A DNA stretch of 64,000 nt, from positions 57,861,001 through 57,925,000 of the forward strand of contig NC_134120.1 of NCBI RefSeq assembly GCF_040939455.1, given 5' to 3'. The stretch is from Microcebus murinus (Eukaryota; Chordata; Mammalia; Primates; Cheirogaleidae). Each line of letters begins with the position of its first letter. Within the stretch, counting starts at the first letter, position 1. A program made the translations under genes and the position numbers. This document shows positions 27,049-39,248 of this stretch, one piece after another. The notes below the pieces were generated by a model. It was given only the letters and a program-made list of their open reading frames with translations. It had not been told where the DNA came from and ran no database searches.

Positions 27049-27390
27049 TTTTTTTTTTTGTTGTTTTTTTTTTGAGACAGAGTCTCACTCTGTTGCCCGG
27101 GCTAGAGGGCCGTGGCGTCAGCCTAGCTTACAGCAACCTCAAACTCCTGGGCTCAAGCAATCCTCCTGCCTCAGCCTCCCGAGTAGCTGGGACTACGTGC
27201 ATGTGTCAACATGCCCGGCTAATTTTTTCTATATGTATTTTAGTTTGCCAAATAATTTCTTTCTATTTTTAGTAGAGATGAGGTCTTGCTCTTGCTCAGG
27301 TCAGTTTCAAACTCCTGACCTTGAGGGATCCACCCGCCTTGGCCTCCCAGAGTGCTAGGATTACAGGCGTGAGCCGTACCATGCCTGGCC
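27049..27390 (-). mobile_element. Alu
   Basis: Two-part T-run with TTG interruptions, lemur-type linker; weak duplication tctccaatagtt / tctctagtagtt. Confidence 0.92.
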
Positions 27391-27800
27391 TCTCTAGTAG
27401 TTCTGACTAAAGCTCATTTTCTGGTGGATCCTAGGGAAGGACTCTTTGGTTTCTTACATGTCAATGATGGTTTATCTGCTGTCTTAGTACCTGAAAGTCA
27501 GTTTGGCAGAATATAAAATCTTTGGCTCCCATGTCTTTTTTTTTGAAGCAACTTAAATGTATTACTCCATTTCCTTCTAGCATTCTATCACAGTCAAATG
27601 GACATCTTATTTTTTTTTCTTTGTCTCTTGTTCTTTTTACCTACATTACCCAAAGGATTTTTTTCCTTTTCCTTCAAATATCATTAATTTTACCAAAATT
27701 TGTCTTAGTAGTTGATCATTCTGGATCAGTTTTTCTAGGTGCATGACGTGCTCTTTTGATATTTGGTTTCAAAATATTGAAACTAGCCCAGCTAATTTGA

Positions 27801-27945
27801 CCAACAGTATGAATAACTGTAAAGGAATAAAATGAATCAAATATGTTTAAATCCATAGTAATCAACCCCTCCTGCCACTCCTTACAAAAGATGCCTCTAT
27901 TTGGTTGTCTGTTGAGGACACTAGGAATCAACTCTATTTTGAAAG
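27801..27945 (-). repeat. inverted repeat, right arm
   Basis: Reverse-complement partner of 26162-26314. The two arms diverge by a modest number of substitutions and short indels, with the best-preserved block in their centre. Confidence 0.75.
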
Positions 27946-27998
27946 CTTCCTATATGAAATGACTATTTTCGTTATTTTTTTAAGTATTCTTCTTCTTC

Positions 27999-28297
27999 TT
28001 TTTTTTTTTTTAAAGACAAGGTCTCACTCTGTTGCCTGGGCTAGAGGGCAGTGGCGTCATTATAGCTCACTGTAACCTCAAACTCCTGGGCTCAAAGTAT
28101 TATCATGCCTCAGCTTCCCAAATACCTAGGACTATAGGCACGTGCCACCATGTGCAGCTAATTTTTAAAAAAATTTTTTGTAGATACAGGTCTCGCTATG
28201 TTGTTCAGGCTGGTCCTGAATTCCTGACCTCAAGCGATCCTCCCATCTTGGCCTCCTGAAGTGCTGGGATTACATGTGTGAGCCATCATACCTGGCT
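27999..28297 (-). mobile_element. old Alu
   Basis: Diverged J-like dimer with 'gtggcgtcattatagctcac'; no lemur linker. Confidence 0.88.
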
Positions 28298-28791
28298 CTA
28301 CTTTTCTTTTTATAAAGAAATATTTATTGAATTATAGTTCTTAATATTTTCTGTGGGCCTTGCTTGCTTTGGTGTTCTTCTTTGGGTCTTCCTATTATAC
28401 ATATGTTGGATTTTCTTTGCCTATCTTTTATATTTGTCATATTATTTCTAAACCTATTTCTCTCTCATTTCTCTTTTACTTTAAAAATTTCTTTCTTTTC
28501 TTCTTAAGACATTATCTGTTGTGTTTATTCACTCCTTTTTTCCTTCTAGTTTACTCCTCATTTCCAAAATGATGTGTTCTGTTATTTGTAATTCTTTTCT
28601 GTCTTCCATCTCCTTGTTTCTGAATTGTTCCAATTCTTATTTATACTCTCTTACTATCTTATATCATTTAAAAAATTCCTTTGGTACCTTTTGAAGTATT
28701 AGCTCATAGTATTCATTAGTATTTGTTTTGGAGGCATTTTAATTGTTTATTTATAGCTTTTCGTGATTTGGAAAATAGTAATGGCTATTTT

Positions 28792-29097
28792 TTTTTTTGA
28801 GACAGAGTCTCGCTTTGTTGCCCAGGCTAGAGTGAGTGCCCTGGCGTCAGCCTCGCTTACAGCAACCCTCAAACTCCTGGGCTCAAGCAATCTTCCTGCC
28901 TCAGCCTCCCCAGTAGCTGGGACTACAGGCATGCACCACCATGCCTGGCTAATTTTTTCTATATATATTAGTTGGCCAATTAATTTCTTTCTATTTATAG
29001 TAGAGACAGGGTCTCGCTCTTGCTCAGGGTGGTTTCGAACGCCTGCCTCGGCCTCCCAGAGTGCTAGGGTTACAGGCGTGAGCCACCGTGCCCGGCC
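28792..29097 (-). mobile_element. Alu, lemur type, short internal loss
   Basis: Duplication agtaatggctatttt at 28777-28791 and 29098-29112; the 'tcctgacctcgagcaatccg' block is mostly missing. Confidence 0.95.
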
Positions 29098-29724
29098 AGT
29101 AATGGCTATTTTTAAAGGATTTTTTTTCTGGCATTTTTTTGTAGTGACTCTTTATTTCACCTTGCCTCAGTCTGATGGCTTCATAATTTGGCTTTGGGAA
29201 GATGCTTTTATTACCACAAATTTGAATTCTGTTTCAGTAGTTCTGCTTTGTTAATTAACAACTCTAGGTAAAGAGGGCTTATATTCTAATTCTCTGCCCT
29301 GATTTAACTTGAGTAAGTAAATATACAATGTTATTTCTAGATGGAGTATTTAGTAGCAGATTTGTAAGTATTTGTAAAATAAAGCTCTTCCATTACTGTT
29401 TGAAGATGAGATTCTTGCAAGAATTTCATACTTTTAGAAATAAATCGAAAGCCATGTGATGTTTAAAGTATAGGTTATGCTTTAAAAATAATAAATTTAT
29501 TTTTTATGAATATCTGTTTATGGCTTGTTTATAAGTTATAGGAACATTTCACAAAGCTATTTTATAAAATGTCAATCCTATTAAAATACATTAAACATTG
29601 AATATAGTGGTGACTATTCGTAGCTTTGGGTAGCAAATATGTGTGTGGTTTGTTTGTATTTTTCAACTTTTTATGGTTTAATAATGTCTATAAACTATAA
29701 AAAAATGCATGTTTTAAAATTTAG

Positions 29725-29859
29725 GTTAAATGTGCACAGTACTGGCCAACAGATGACCGAGAGATGCTGTTTAAAGAAACAGGATTCAGTGTGAAGCTGT
29801 TGTCAGAAGATGTGAAGTCATATTACACAGTACATCTACTACAATTAGAAAATATCAAT
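29725..29859 (+). CDS. PTPN2: PTPN2 exon 5 (residues 121-165)
   Basis: A 135-bp, phase-0 exon encoding 45 residues of the phosphatase domain. It starts VKCAQYWP, the conserved 'KC-QYWP' motif of classical PTPs, continues through FKETGFSVKLLSEDV and ends LENIN. Gln132 of the human protein is Arg here (TDDREML); the rest agrees with human as recalled. The acceptor is 'aaaatttag' and the donor GTAAGA. The polypyrimidine tract before the acceptor is poor and A-rich, so this exon may depend on exonic enhancers. It lies between two minus-strand Alus (28792-29097 and 31141-31452). Confidence 0.97.
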
Positions 29860-30127
29860 GTAAGACTTTTCTTGCCCCCAATTTTTTGACTTTATATGAC
29901 AGTTTAAGAAATCTTTATTATTAGATTTGAAGTTTGTTACAGCACATGCATTTGGATAATATCGATAATGGTGTCTAGTCATAATCATTGTTTTCAGGTT
30001 ATGTTCCTGTATGTAGTAGTTCTCGGAGGACTCTCAAGAAAACCTAGTGACTAAGAATTTCAAGGTTGAGGTTGATATTTGGTGATTGAAAATTAATTCT
30101 TAAAACTAGTTAGAGATTAAGAGGGGG

Positions 30128-30330
30128 GCTTTCAAATCAGGCAAACCTAGGTTCAAATCCCTGCTCTGCACTTAGTAGATATGTGCTTTGGATTTGTTCC
30201 TCAGTTTCCCTGAGCTAAAATAGAGGTTATACCTCCCTTCTGGGGCTGTCATGGAGACCAAATGAAGATGTATATGCAAAGCATCTAATGTAGAATAAAT
30301 GGCCAGTAACCAATAAATAGCTCCTGGTAC
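30128..30330 (+). repeat. MIR element
   Basis: 'ctaggttcaaatccctgctc', 'ttcctcagtttccctgagct' and 'gcatctaatgtagaataaat' in MIR order. Confidence 0.65.
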
Positions 30331-31140
30331 TTATTACTGTTGAGAATAACGAAATAGTTTTGAAAAGAACTTACTTTTGTTAAGTCATTCATGACACAGA
30401 AATTTGTCCTTATTGAGTTGGAAAAATAGTGAAATAAATGTAGCATATGGTCTTAAGAACATTTACTTGGATTTCCCCCCCAGAAATCTATGAATTGGTC
30501 CTTGATTGAGGTAGGTTATGAACCTGCTGTTTCTAAGCTAGTGATCAAGGCATTTCTCCCCCTTTTCCCACTCGCCTCTTTTGCCTTTTTTGTGTTATAA
30601 TTAGAATAAGCTGGAAAATATGAAGAGAGAGTGATTCTGAGATGCTAATAGAAACTTGGATAGCTAGAAAATAGGAAAATGTTTGGCCAGACATGACTTC
30701 AGGAATGTATCTAGTTTATAAAGTGAAAACTGTTTTAGTTAGCCATTAAGTGCATTAACTGATTAACATGATCACTAACAACACAAAAAAGCTTTAGGGA
30801 GTAGGGAGATATGTGTACACACATTCACACCCACACATACTTTTCAGATGTGTGGAAATGCCTTTTTACAGTTGATCTCTTGGAACACCTCTCTGTTTTT
30901 ACTGCGTAGAGTAAGCATGAGTGCATGCTATGTGCTTACGGCCCAGGTTCTGGTTTTCCTATTGTTCAGCTTCCCATGACATAAATAAGCTTATTATGTG
31001 ATCTTTTGAGTCACCTGAAGAGGCTCAAGGTTAGGAATTATAATGCTTAGATTTATTTATAAATTCCCATTAGTATATTTACTTTGTCCCTACTGTCCCA
31101 TTTACATATGTCATCTACTGCATTGAGATACCTCAGTACC

Positions 31141-31452
31141 TTTTTTTTTTTTTTTTTTTTAGTTAGAGTCTCTGTTGCCTGGGCTAGAGTGCTGTGGTGT
31201 CAGCCTAGCTCACAGCAACCTCAAACTCCTGGGCTCAAGCGATCCTCCTGCCTCAGCCTTCTGAGTAGCTGGGACTACAGGTGTGTGCCACCATGCCTGG
31301 CTAATTTTTTCTATATATTTTTAGTTGGCCAATTAATTTCTTTATATTTTTAGTAGAGACGGGGTCTCACTCTTGCTCAGGCTCGTTTTGAACTCCTGAC
31401 CTTGAGCGATCCACCCACCTTGGCCTCCCAGAGGGCTAGGATTATCCGACCT
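31141..31452 (-). mobile_element. Alu lacking its 5' head
   Basis: The copy stops after 'gctaggattat', so the first ~25 bases of the element are lost. Flanks cctcagta at 31131 and 31453. Confidence 0.92.
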
Positions 31453-31952
31453 CCTCAGTAACTGTTTGATACTGAATTGTGCTTATTCCCAGAAACAGAA
31501 TTGTATTTCTATAAGCTTCTCACAGTTCTGTGAATCATCTTCTCTTGGTATTTATTCCAGGTGAGTGATCTGCTTATGGCATTAAAATTTATTTAGATGA
31601 AAGGTAAAATGTGTTTCTCTGTTTTTGAAATAATCTTAATTGAGAATCGATTATACCTCAAATAATAAAAACATAGGATGACTTTTATATTTTATCAGGT
31701 TGCAAAGCATTTTTGCATATCATTAGAGCCACAGTCTTCTTTTTATGTGGGCAGCCTAAATATTCTTATTCTCCCCATATTTAATATTTTCTTAAAAGAA
31801 AAGCCTTAAAATACATTAGGTTATGGGAATTTTTCTATAGATACATTGCTTGGCTGATAAGTGACAGACTAAAGTCGAATCCAGGTCCTCTTAACTTCTG
31901 ACACTGGGATGAGTCTTTTTTAAAAGATGCTAATTGTTGTATAAGTAGATTC

Positions 31953-32280
31953 TTTTTTTTTTTTGAGATAGAGTCTCACTTTGTTGCCCAGGCTAGAATG
32001 AGTGCCGTGGCATCAGCCTAGCTCACAGCAACCTCAAACTCCTGGACTCAAGCTATCCTCCTGCCTCAGCCTCCCGAGTAGGTGGGACTACAGGCATGCC
32101 CACCATGCCTGGCCAATTTTTTCTATATATATTAGTTGGCCAATTAATTTCTTTCTATTTATAGTAGAGATGGGGTCTCGCTCTTGTTCAGGCTGGTTTT
32201 GAACTCCTGACCTCGAGCAATCCGTCCACCTCAGCCTTCCAAAGAGCTAGGATTACAGGCGTGAGCCACCTTGCCCGGCC
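31953..32280 (-). mobile_element. Alu, lemur type
   Basis: Exact duplication taagtagattc at 31942-31952 and 32281-32291. The right copy was the landing site of the LINE-1 at 32300-32590. Confidence 0.96.
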
Positions 32281-32299
32281 TAAGTAGATTCTTGATTCT

Positions 32300-32590
32300 T
32301 TTTTTTTTTCAGCATATTATGGGGGTACAAATGTTTAGGTTACGTATATTGCCTTTGCCCCCACCTGAGTCAGAGCATCAAGCATGTCCATCCCCCAGAC
32401 GGTGCATACCGCACCCATTACATGTGTATATATTCATCCCTTCTTCCCCCCGTCCCATCTGCCTGACACCCAGTGGATGTTAATACTATTTATGCACTTA
32501 AGCGTTGATCAGTTAATTCCAATTTGATGGTGAATATATAGTAGTGCTTGTTTTTCCATTCTTAGGATACTTCACGTAGTAGAATGGGCC
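32300..32590 (-). mobile_element. 5'-truncated LINE-1, minus strand
   Basis: T-run, then LINE-1 3' end sequence ('atgggggtacaaatgtttag' on the + strand), ending at 'ttcacgtagtagaatgggc'. Flanking copies of gattcttgattct (32287-32299) and gaatcttgattct (32591-32603) differ at one base and are the target-site duplication. It landed in the right-hand duplication of the neighbouring Alu. Confidence 0.88.
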
Positions 32591-32837
32591 GAATCTTGAT
32601 TCTAAAGCATCTTCTGGAGTTGAGGCCACCTGGAGTTAGCCAACCACCATGTTCTAGTTGCTAGCAACTGTGTGGTATAATGAAATGATCACTAGATTTC
32701 TCATTGGCCTGGGTTTAGAATCTGCCATAAATAAAATAGCAATAATTTGTTTATGTTCTACTTTGCAATATTTATTAAGAATTAGAAATGTTAGAAGCAT
32801 AAAGTAGCATTTCTGTATAAGAGGCCGAATTACCTTT

Positions 32838-33050
32838 GGTTAAGTACATAGACTCTAGAACCAGATTGTCTAAGTTTAAACCCCGATTCTGCCACTCTGG
32901 CTGAGTGACTTGGATCACCTTACTTCACTTCGTTGCCTCAGTTTTATCATCTATAAAATGAGGGTGTGACATACTTGCTTCATAGGATTGCTACAAGCAT
33001 CAGGTGAGTTGATACCATGGCAGTCCCTAAAATGTCATACACGATGATTA
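32838..33050 (+). repeat. MIR element
   Basis: 'gactctagaaccagattgtc', 'gttgcctcagttttatcatc', 'tataaaatgagggtgtgaca' in MIR order. Confidence 0.7.
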
Positions 33051-33869
33051 ATTACCTTTTTGTTATGTTTATCTGTTTCCTTTGCACTAGTAATGAATTG
33101 AGAGGGACAATAGGAGCAAGAGGCAGTTGAACAGAATAAATGTAGGGAGAAAGAAAGAACAAGGAGCTAGAGAAAGTGATGAGGAAGTAGGGGATAATGG
33201 CCAGCCTCAGCCTGTAGGTCTTTGGCTATTGAGGTTCCTTTAGAAGCAAAGAACCATTTTGCTTCTAAAGGAGTCTGACTTTTATCTGTTAACAAGTCCA
33301 GGGCCAAAGGTGTTGTCTAAGCAGGCCCTTTCCTTTTAGAGACCTTCAGTCTCATGGAACAGCAAAACTATATACCAGGAACCTTTTTCAGTGTCTTACT
33401 TAGAGCTAAAAGTTTGCACTCTTGCTCTGGAATGAAGAGATTCTAACTCTGCGTTCACAATGGCTTGTGGGTTAAGCTATGGAGATGGTTTTGAGGGGTT
33501 TTTAAAATAAAAGGTCATCTAAAGTACTTGTTTGTCGTTCAGATTTCTCTATTTAGTTGCCCTTCACTGTTTTCTGTAATATTGTTGGCCAGCTTTATGT
33601 TTAGCAAGTTCCAGGAATACTGTTATAATGCTGACTATCTTCTATTTCTCTGTCCCTATAGATTTACTCAGAGCAGGATGAGAGTCTGATTAGCATGATG
33701 CTCAGCTGGGATTTGGTTCAAAATAGTTTAAACAATTTATTCCACCTAGAATGTTCTCCTCTCTCTTCTCTGCCTCTGCCTGCACGCCCTTCCTTCAGTG
33801 CCTCATTGTGCCCGTTTTAACATGCCTGGACACATTTAATTCTAGCACCTACAGTTCTTACACTTCTTT

Positions 33870-34159
33870 GTTGTTGTTGAGACAGAGTCTCACTCTGTTG
33901 CCTGGGCTAGAGTGCTGTGGCATCAGCCTAGCTCACAGCAACCTCAAACTCCTAGACTCAGGCAGTCCTCCTGCCTCAGCCTTCTGGGTAGCTGGGACTA
34001 CTGGCACGCGCCACCATGCCCAGCTAATTTTTTTCTATTTTTAGTAGAGACGGGGTTTTGCTCTGTTTCAGGCTGGTCTTGAACTCCTGAGCTCAAGCAA
34101 TCCTCCCACCTCTGCCTCCCAGAGTGCTCGGATTACAGGTGTGAGCCACCGCGCCTGGT
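33870..34159 (-). mobile_element. Alu
   Basis: Duplication cttacacttcttt at 33857-33869 and 34160-34172; A-tail changed to CAA repeats; linker shortened. Confidence 0.94.
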
Positions 34160-34214
34160 CTTACACTTCTTTATGTAATTTAAATTTTATCATTTTACTG
34201 GCTTGTTCAATACT

Positions 34215-34260
34215 TGTGTGTGTGTGTATGTGTGTGCATGCACATACACACACATACATA
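34215..34260. repeat. (TG)n-(CA)n hairpin tract
   Basis: A TG-rich run turns into a CA-rich run through the perfect palindrome tgtgcatgcaca (34233-34244). Alternating purine-pyrimidine sequence with an inverted centre could form a hairpin or Z-DNA. Confidence 0.85.
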
Positions 34261-35188
34261 TTTTTTAAGCTCCATAACAAAGTTTTTAACTCCCATGGGT
34301 AAGTTCCTTACCTGCTGCCTTGGAGCTCGCCTCTGCCATCATATCAAGTACATTTTTATGCACATTACACCTGGGTGAATGTTGTAAACACAGTTATGAT
34401 CTTCCACCATGCTCTAAAAATCCTTCTGTGGCTCCCATCAGTTACAAGATTGGATCATGCTCACAGACAGACTTCTCTAATAGGTTGATTCCTACAGGCT
34501 TAGCCCTTGCATATTGCTTTCTCTCTGTATAGAATACAAGCCTGTGCCTAGCTATTCCTGCCACTCTCTTCCTGATCTGGTATGTTCTGTCCATCTTTCA
34601 AAATGAATTGTGATCTGTAAATATTTATCACCAACAGAATATGATGATCCTGGCAAAAATTGATGAACTAGGGCAGTGACAGTGAGGGTACAGATTTGAC
34701 ATCAAGTTAGGAGATAGGGTTAACAAACTTTATCACTCTTCAGTATGGAGGAAATGTTCACTGAAGAGGTTGAAAATGTGTTGAGTTTTATGATTGATTG
34801 GAGCTTTTTAGGGGCTATAATGTAAGCAATTAGTGAGTATAATTGCTTTAGAAATAGCCAGTATCTGTTAAGCATTTACCTTTTGCAGGCATATGGCAGG
34901 TACTTTACATTCATTATTTCATTTATTCCTTGCAACAGCTTTATAAGGTAAAAATTATAAATGACATTTATAGATGACAAAACTGGGACTTAGTGAAAGT
35001 CTTTTAGAAACATCTTGACACCTTCTATATATACCTAAAGTGTGAAAATAATCGGGCCTAGGATCATAGAGCTCTATAGAATTTTATGATAATTAGAAAA
35101 TTTATAATCTATTAAAAATATATAATAAATTATTAACTTGAAATTGATTGGCTTTAGAAAGGGCATACCCTTAAATTGCCATAGGCCT

Positions 35189-35517
<329 letters not shown>

Positions 35518-36853
35518 AAATTGCCATAGGCCTAATGACTCCCCATTGTCTTACACCTACTCAACCCACAGATTATTTTCTGGGCCTCCATCTATAACAA
35601 GTTTAACATCCTTATTCAAAGACTTTAAATTTAGAATCTCTTTCAAAAAATGTAAATGGGATTTTGCCTTAAAAAGAACATTAAGCCACTGACTGACATT
35701 TTTGTGCAGAATGTGGTACATATAATGCAAAATTTTACAAGGAAAACTTGGCAGGCATGTGTGGAACAGCTGCAGATGGGGACAGCCCTATAATTGTGGG
35801 CATCACCTGTGTATGCATGGGGAGTGGGGTGAAGCAGTGGGAAGGCGTGGGAGACACAGGCTGGGGGTCACAGGAGTAGCAGCATGATTGGGGGACTGAG
35901 GAGAAGGAAAGGATGCTTCCATAGTTTTGAAATAAGGAAATTGCCAAAAAGTGTAAAGTCTAAATATAGAGCTTCTTTGAAATAAAGATGAGTTTTGTTT
36001 TAGCTCTGTATCCATTAGCAACCCTTTTTTCTCTCACATTTTTTTTCCAACATGAAAAAGAGGAAAAAGGGTCTAGTCATGCACATGAACAGTTCTGTAC
36101 CAGAGTAGTAAACATATGGGTCTCATTCCTTTGTATGGTTCGTTGTAACCATGAATTATGTGATTTCTTAAGCTATGTTCTTTGAATCTTGTGAGTTAAT
36201 CAAAATGAACCTCTCAAAAGTCTTTTAGTCTGGTTCTATAGGGAAAAGAAAAACACTGATTTTCAAAAATGTATTAGTGGAGAAGACTAACTATATTATA
36301 CAAATAGTCATGAGTATTTCTAGGAACTGACTTCCAGTATCCCAGACAGTATGAATTTGAAAAAAAACAAGAGATCACTAGTCTTGAGCCAAAATCATAT
36401 AAGCAAAGAAAAAACAAGCAGCCACTCGGGACTTTGGAGTGACCACATGTTTTACGCCAGGATGTGTGGTGCATTAATGGAGCATACAACACTAGGAGTT
36501 CTGAGCCACAGCCTGGCGAGCAGAGCTCACACGCTCACATAGGACAGGGACCTAGGGATTTGGCTGGTTTATGCTGGACCTGATTTAGGCTCATGTGGAC
36601 TGAGCCTGACCCTGTTGATGGCCATGGCAGGGCAGTTGTCAGTGAGAAAAAAATAGGGTTGAAAACACCTACTGGAATCTTACACCCCATTAAAAGGAAA
36701 ACATGACTTTTGAGTTAACTAATTCCCTGGGCTAATCAAGGACCAACTTCCATTCCTTTGTGGATATTGCCTTCTTAACTGCCCACTTACTACTTTGTAA
36801 AAGGAAACTACAGTTTAGCCTTCTTAATTTGGAATGTTTCAAATTCCCTATTT

Positions 36854-37174
36854 TTTTTTTTTTTTTTTTTTGAGACAGAGTCTCACTTTGTTGCCTGGGC
36901 TAGAGTGCATGGCATCAGCCTTGCCCACCTCAAACTCTTGGGTCAAGTGATCCTCCTGCCTCCGCCTCCCGAGTAGCTCTACAGGCATGTACCATCATGC
37001 CCGGCTAATTTTTTATATATATGTTTTTAGTTGGCCAATTAATTTCTTTCTATTTATAGTAGAGACAGGGTCTCGCTTTTGCTCAGGCTGGTTTCAAACT
37101 CCTGACCTTGTGCGAGCCACCTGCCTCGGCCTCCCAGGGTGCTAGGATTACAGGCGTGAGCCACTGTGACCAGC
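36854..37174 (-). mobile_element. Alu, lemur type
   Basis: Duplication caaattccctattt at 36840-36853 and 37175-37188; several small internal deletions. Confidence 0.94.
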
Positions 37175-37245
37175 CAAATTCCCTATTTCAATACAGTAAA
37201 TATAATTCACTTTTTTTTTAAAACCTCTAGCAAGATTGACTCTTT

Positions 37246-37567
37246 TTTTGTTTGTTTGTTCTTTGTTTGTTTCTTTGGAGACAGAGTCTCCCTCTGTCAC
37301 CTAGGCTGGAGTGCAGTGGTGTCAACATCATAGCTCACAGCAACCTCAAACTCCTGGACTCAAGTGATCCTCCTGCCCCAGCCTCTCAAGTAGCTGGGAC
37401 TACTGGCCACCACATCCCACTGATTTTTCTATTTATTTGTTTATTTTTGTAGAGACAGTGGTCTCTCTATTGCTCAGGCTGGTCTCAAATTCCTGACCTC
37501 AAGCTATCCTCCTGCCTCAGCCTCCCAAAGTGCTAGGATTACAAGTGTGAGCCACCGTGCCTGGCCC
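37246..37567 (-). mobile_element. old Alu
   Basis: Duplication agattgactcttt at 37233-37245 and 37568-37580; A-tail changed to CAAA repeats. Upstream partner of the inverted Alu pair around exon 6. Confidence 0.93.
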
Positions 37568-37569
37568 AG

Positions 37570-37840
37570 ATTGACTCTTTATGGTGTACAGTTATATGAC
37601 TTATGACAATGCATTGAGTTGTGTGACCATCCCCAAAATAAAAAAACAGAATGATTCTATCACCCTCCAAAATTTTCTCAAGCTGCCTGTTTACAGTCAG
37701 CCCTATCCTCTGCTTCCAGCAATCACTGATCTGGTTTCTGTTTCTATGATTTTTGCCTTTTCCAGAATGTCTTATAAATGGAATCATATAGTATATAAGC
37801 TTTAGTTTGGTTTTGTTCACTTAACATAATTTAGACTCTA
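37570..37840 (-). mobile_element. old LINE-1 3'-end fragment
   Basis: Antisense 3' UTR pattern: 'gcattgagttgtgtgaccat', 'tctggtttctgtttctatga', 'aatggaatcatatagtat', 'ttcacttaacataat'. Diverged, boundaries approximate. Confidence 0.6.
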
Positions 37841-38171
37841 AAGGGAAATGTTTTGAAAATCTAGGAATCATGATCATCGTTTTAATTAGTAATGAGGAAA
37901 TTTTCTCCTGTCTTTAGTACATTGAGAACCCATGGATCACAGTGTATTTGAAATCATTAAAGCTGGGTGTTTTTTAAAAAAGGGTCCCTAAAAGTACATA
38001 AATTTAAAAATTTACACTATATTTTATCAGTGTTATGACTTCTATGACTGAGTCTAGAACTTAGGAATCTTAATTTCTACTGAAAAATAGGAAAATTTAT
38101 TTTTAAAAATAAAAGATCTAATTTTGAAAATTTTTATTGGGAGGAGGATGTTGTAATAATAATCTTTAGCT

Positions 38172-38537
38172 GTGAACCATGAAACATATCAATATATTGC
38201 TTCTGTGCCTCCTCCTACAAAAAAGACCTATGCTAAAACTAAAAAATTATACAGAGACAATATTAGTAGAAGTACTGCTTCGTTTACAGAAATGAAGAGT
38301 ATAAAGCAGAGAAGTGCTCCTTGGGGCAAAAGGCAATTGGCAAAAGCTAAGGAACATTTTTATAATGAGTTTGTCAGAAATAAAGATCATCAGGCATATC
38401 CAGGAAGTGGTAGTGAATGCCAGGCAGGCTTAGAAGACAGGAAACACTTAGCATGTTGGCGAACCACTTTAGCACATCAGCAAAGGCATATGAGCAGTGT
38501 TAGGATTGGAGATTATTACCATGGGGAAAGACAATAG
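38172..38537 (+). other. unidentified 121-codon ORF in intron 5
   Basis: This open frame begins at GTG (no ATG at its start; the preceding in-frame stop is at 38160-38162) and ends with TAG at 38535-38537. The translation is protein-like: low hydrophobicity, rich in Lys, Arg, Gln and Ser, no simple repeats. Landmarks are SVPPPTKKTYAKTKKLY near the start, TASFTEMKSIKQRSAPWGKRQ in the middle, and HLACWRTTLAHQQRHMSSV near the end. It matches no Alu or LINE-1 reading frame that I know. A 'tctttag' just upstream could act as an acceptor, but no good donor follows. It could be a fragment of a retrocopy or transposon gene, an exon of an unknown transcript, or chance. I do not recognise it and assign no function. 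Confidence 0.3.
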
Positions 38538-38789
38538 TTAGAGGAGCAATTTCAATTAAAGATATAAAGATTGTTCCTTTAAATTAATTCTTGAGTTGCT
38601 CCTCTGTGCCTTTGTAGTAGAATCTATAAGATAAATCACATAAAGGGGAGAGTATATGTTAAAAATAAACTCTGGAATTCTTAAAAAGGAAGACATTAAA
38701 AATGTGAAATTATGCTGGTAGGAATTTTTAAAAATAGAGAAAAAGAATCCACTCATCATTATGCACAGATTAAAGAAAATATTGGTAAT

Positions 38790-39050
38790 GTGCATGGTAT
38801 AGGCTAGTAGTTAAGAACCCAAATGCTACATGGATTGCTTCAGATCCTGGCTCTGCCATTTTCTGGCTATGTGACCTTGAGCCAGATTACTTAGCCTTTG
38901 CTTCAGTTTTCTCATCCAGAAACCTATTTGGTTTTCTAATCCATTAAAACCTATTTGGTTTTAATAGGATTCTTGTGTGGATTGGGTTAATAAGTAAAGA
39001 ACTTAGAACAGACCTCCAAAATAATTAGTATTGTATGTGTTAGCTATTAT
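38790..39050 (+). repeat. MIR element with internal repeat
   Basis: 'atcctggctctgccattttc' and 'tgtgaccttgagccagatta' mark a MIR. The block 'aacctatttggtttt' occurs twice in its second half (38921-38935 and 38949-38963). Confidence 0.68.
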
Positions 39051-39248
39051 TAATATATTCCAAATTCTCCTAAAGAAAATCTTCCCTAATTTGTATGTTC
39101 ATGACTATCAAAAACAAAATGGAAAAAATCATATAAACAGTCCAGAATGATTAAAAGCATTATGCAAAACACATGATCTTTCTGACGTAGTTTTTAATTT
39201 TAAAAGAAATTAGAACTAACTTCTTCTCCCTCGATTTTTACTTTTTAG

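Larger units (their letters stand above)
27400..29250. mobile_element. old dispersed (LINE-1-like) sequence
   Basis: T-rich sequence of the type found in antisense old LINE-1 5' regions, interrupted by Alus at 27999 and 28792 and containing the right arm of the inverted repeat. Assignment tentative. Confidence 0.35.
24311..29724 (+). other. PTPN2: PTPN2 intron 4
   Basis: A 5.4-kb intron (GTGAGT...TTTAG) with five Alus (24479, 25501, 27049, 27999, 28792). Most of 25855-29250 is old dispersed sequence that looks like degraded LINE-1 (L1M-type) 5' regions, including a ~145-bp inverted repeat pair (26162-26314 and 27801-27945). A (TA)n run lies at 26854-26870. 24825-25480 and 29255-29720 are AT-rich with nothing recognised. 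Confidence 0.88.
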
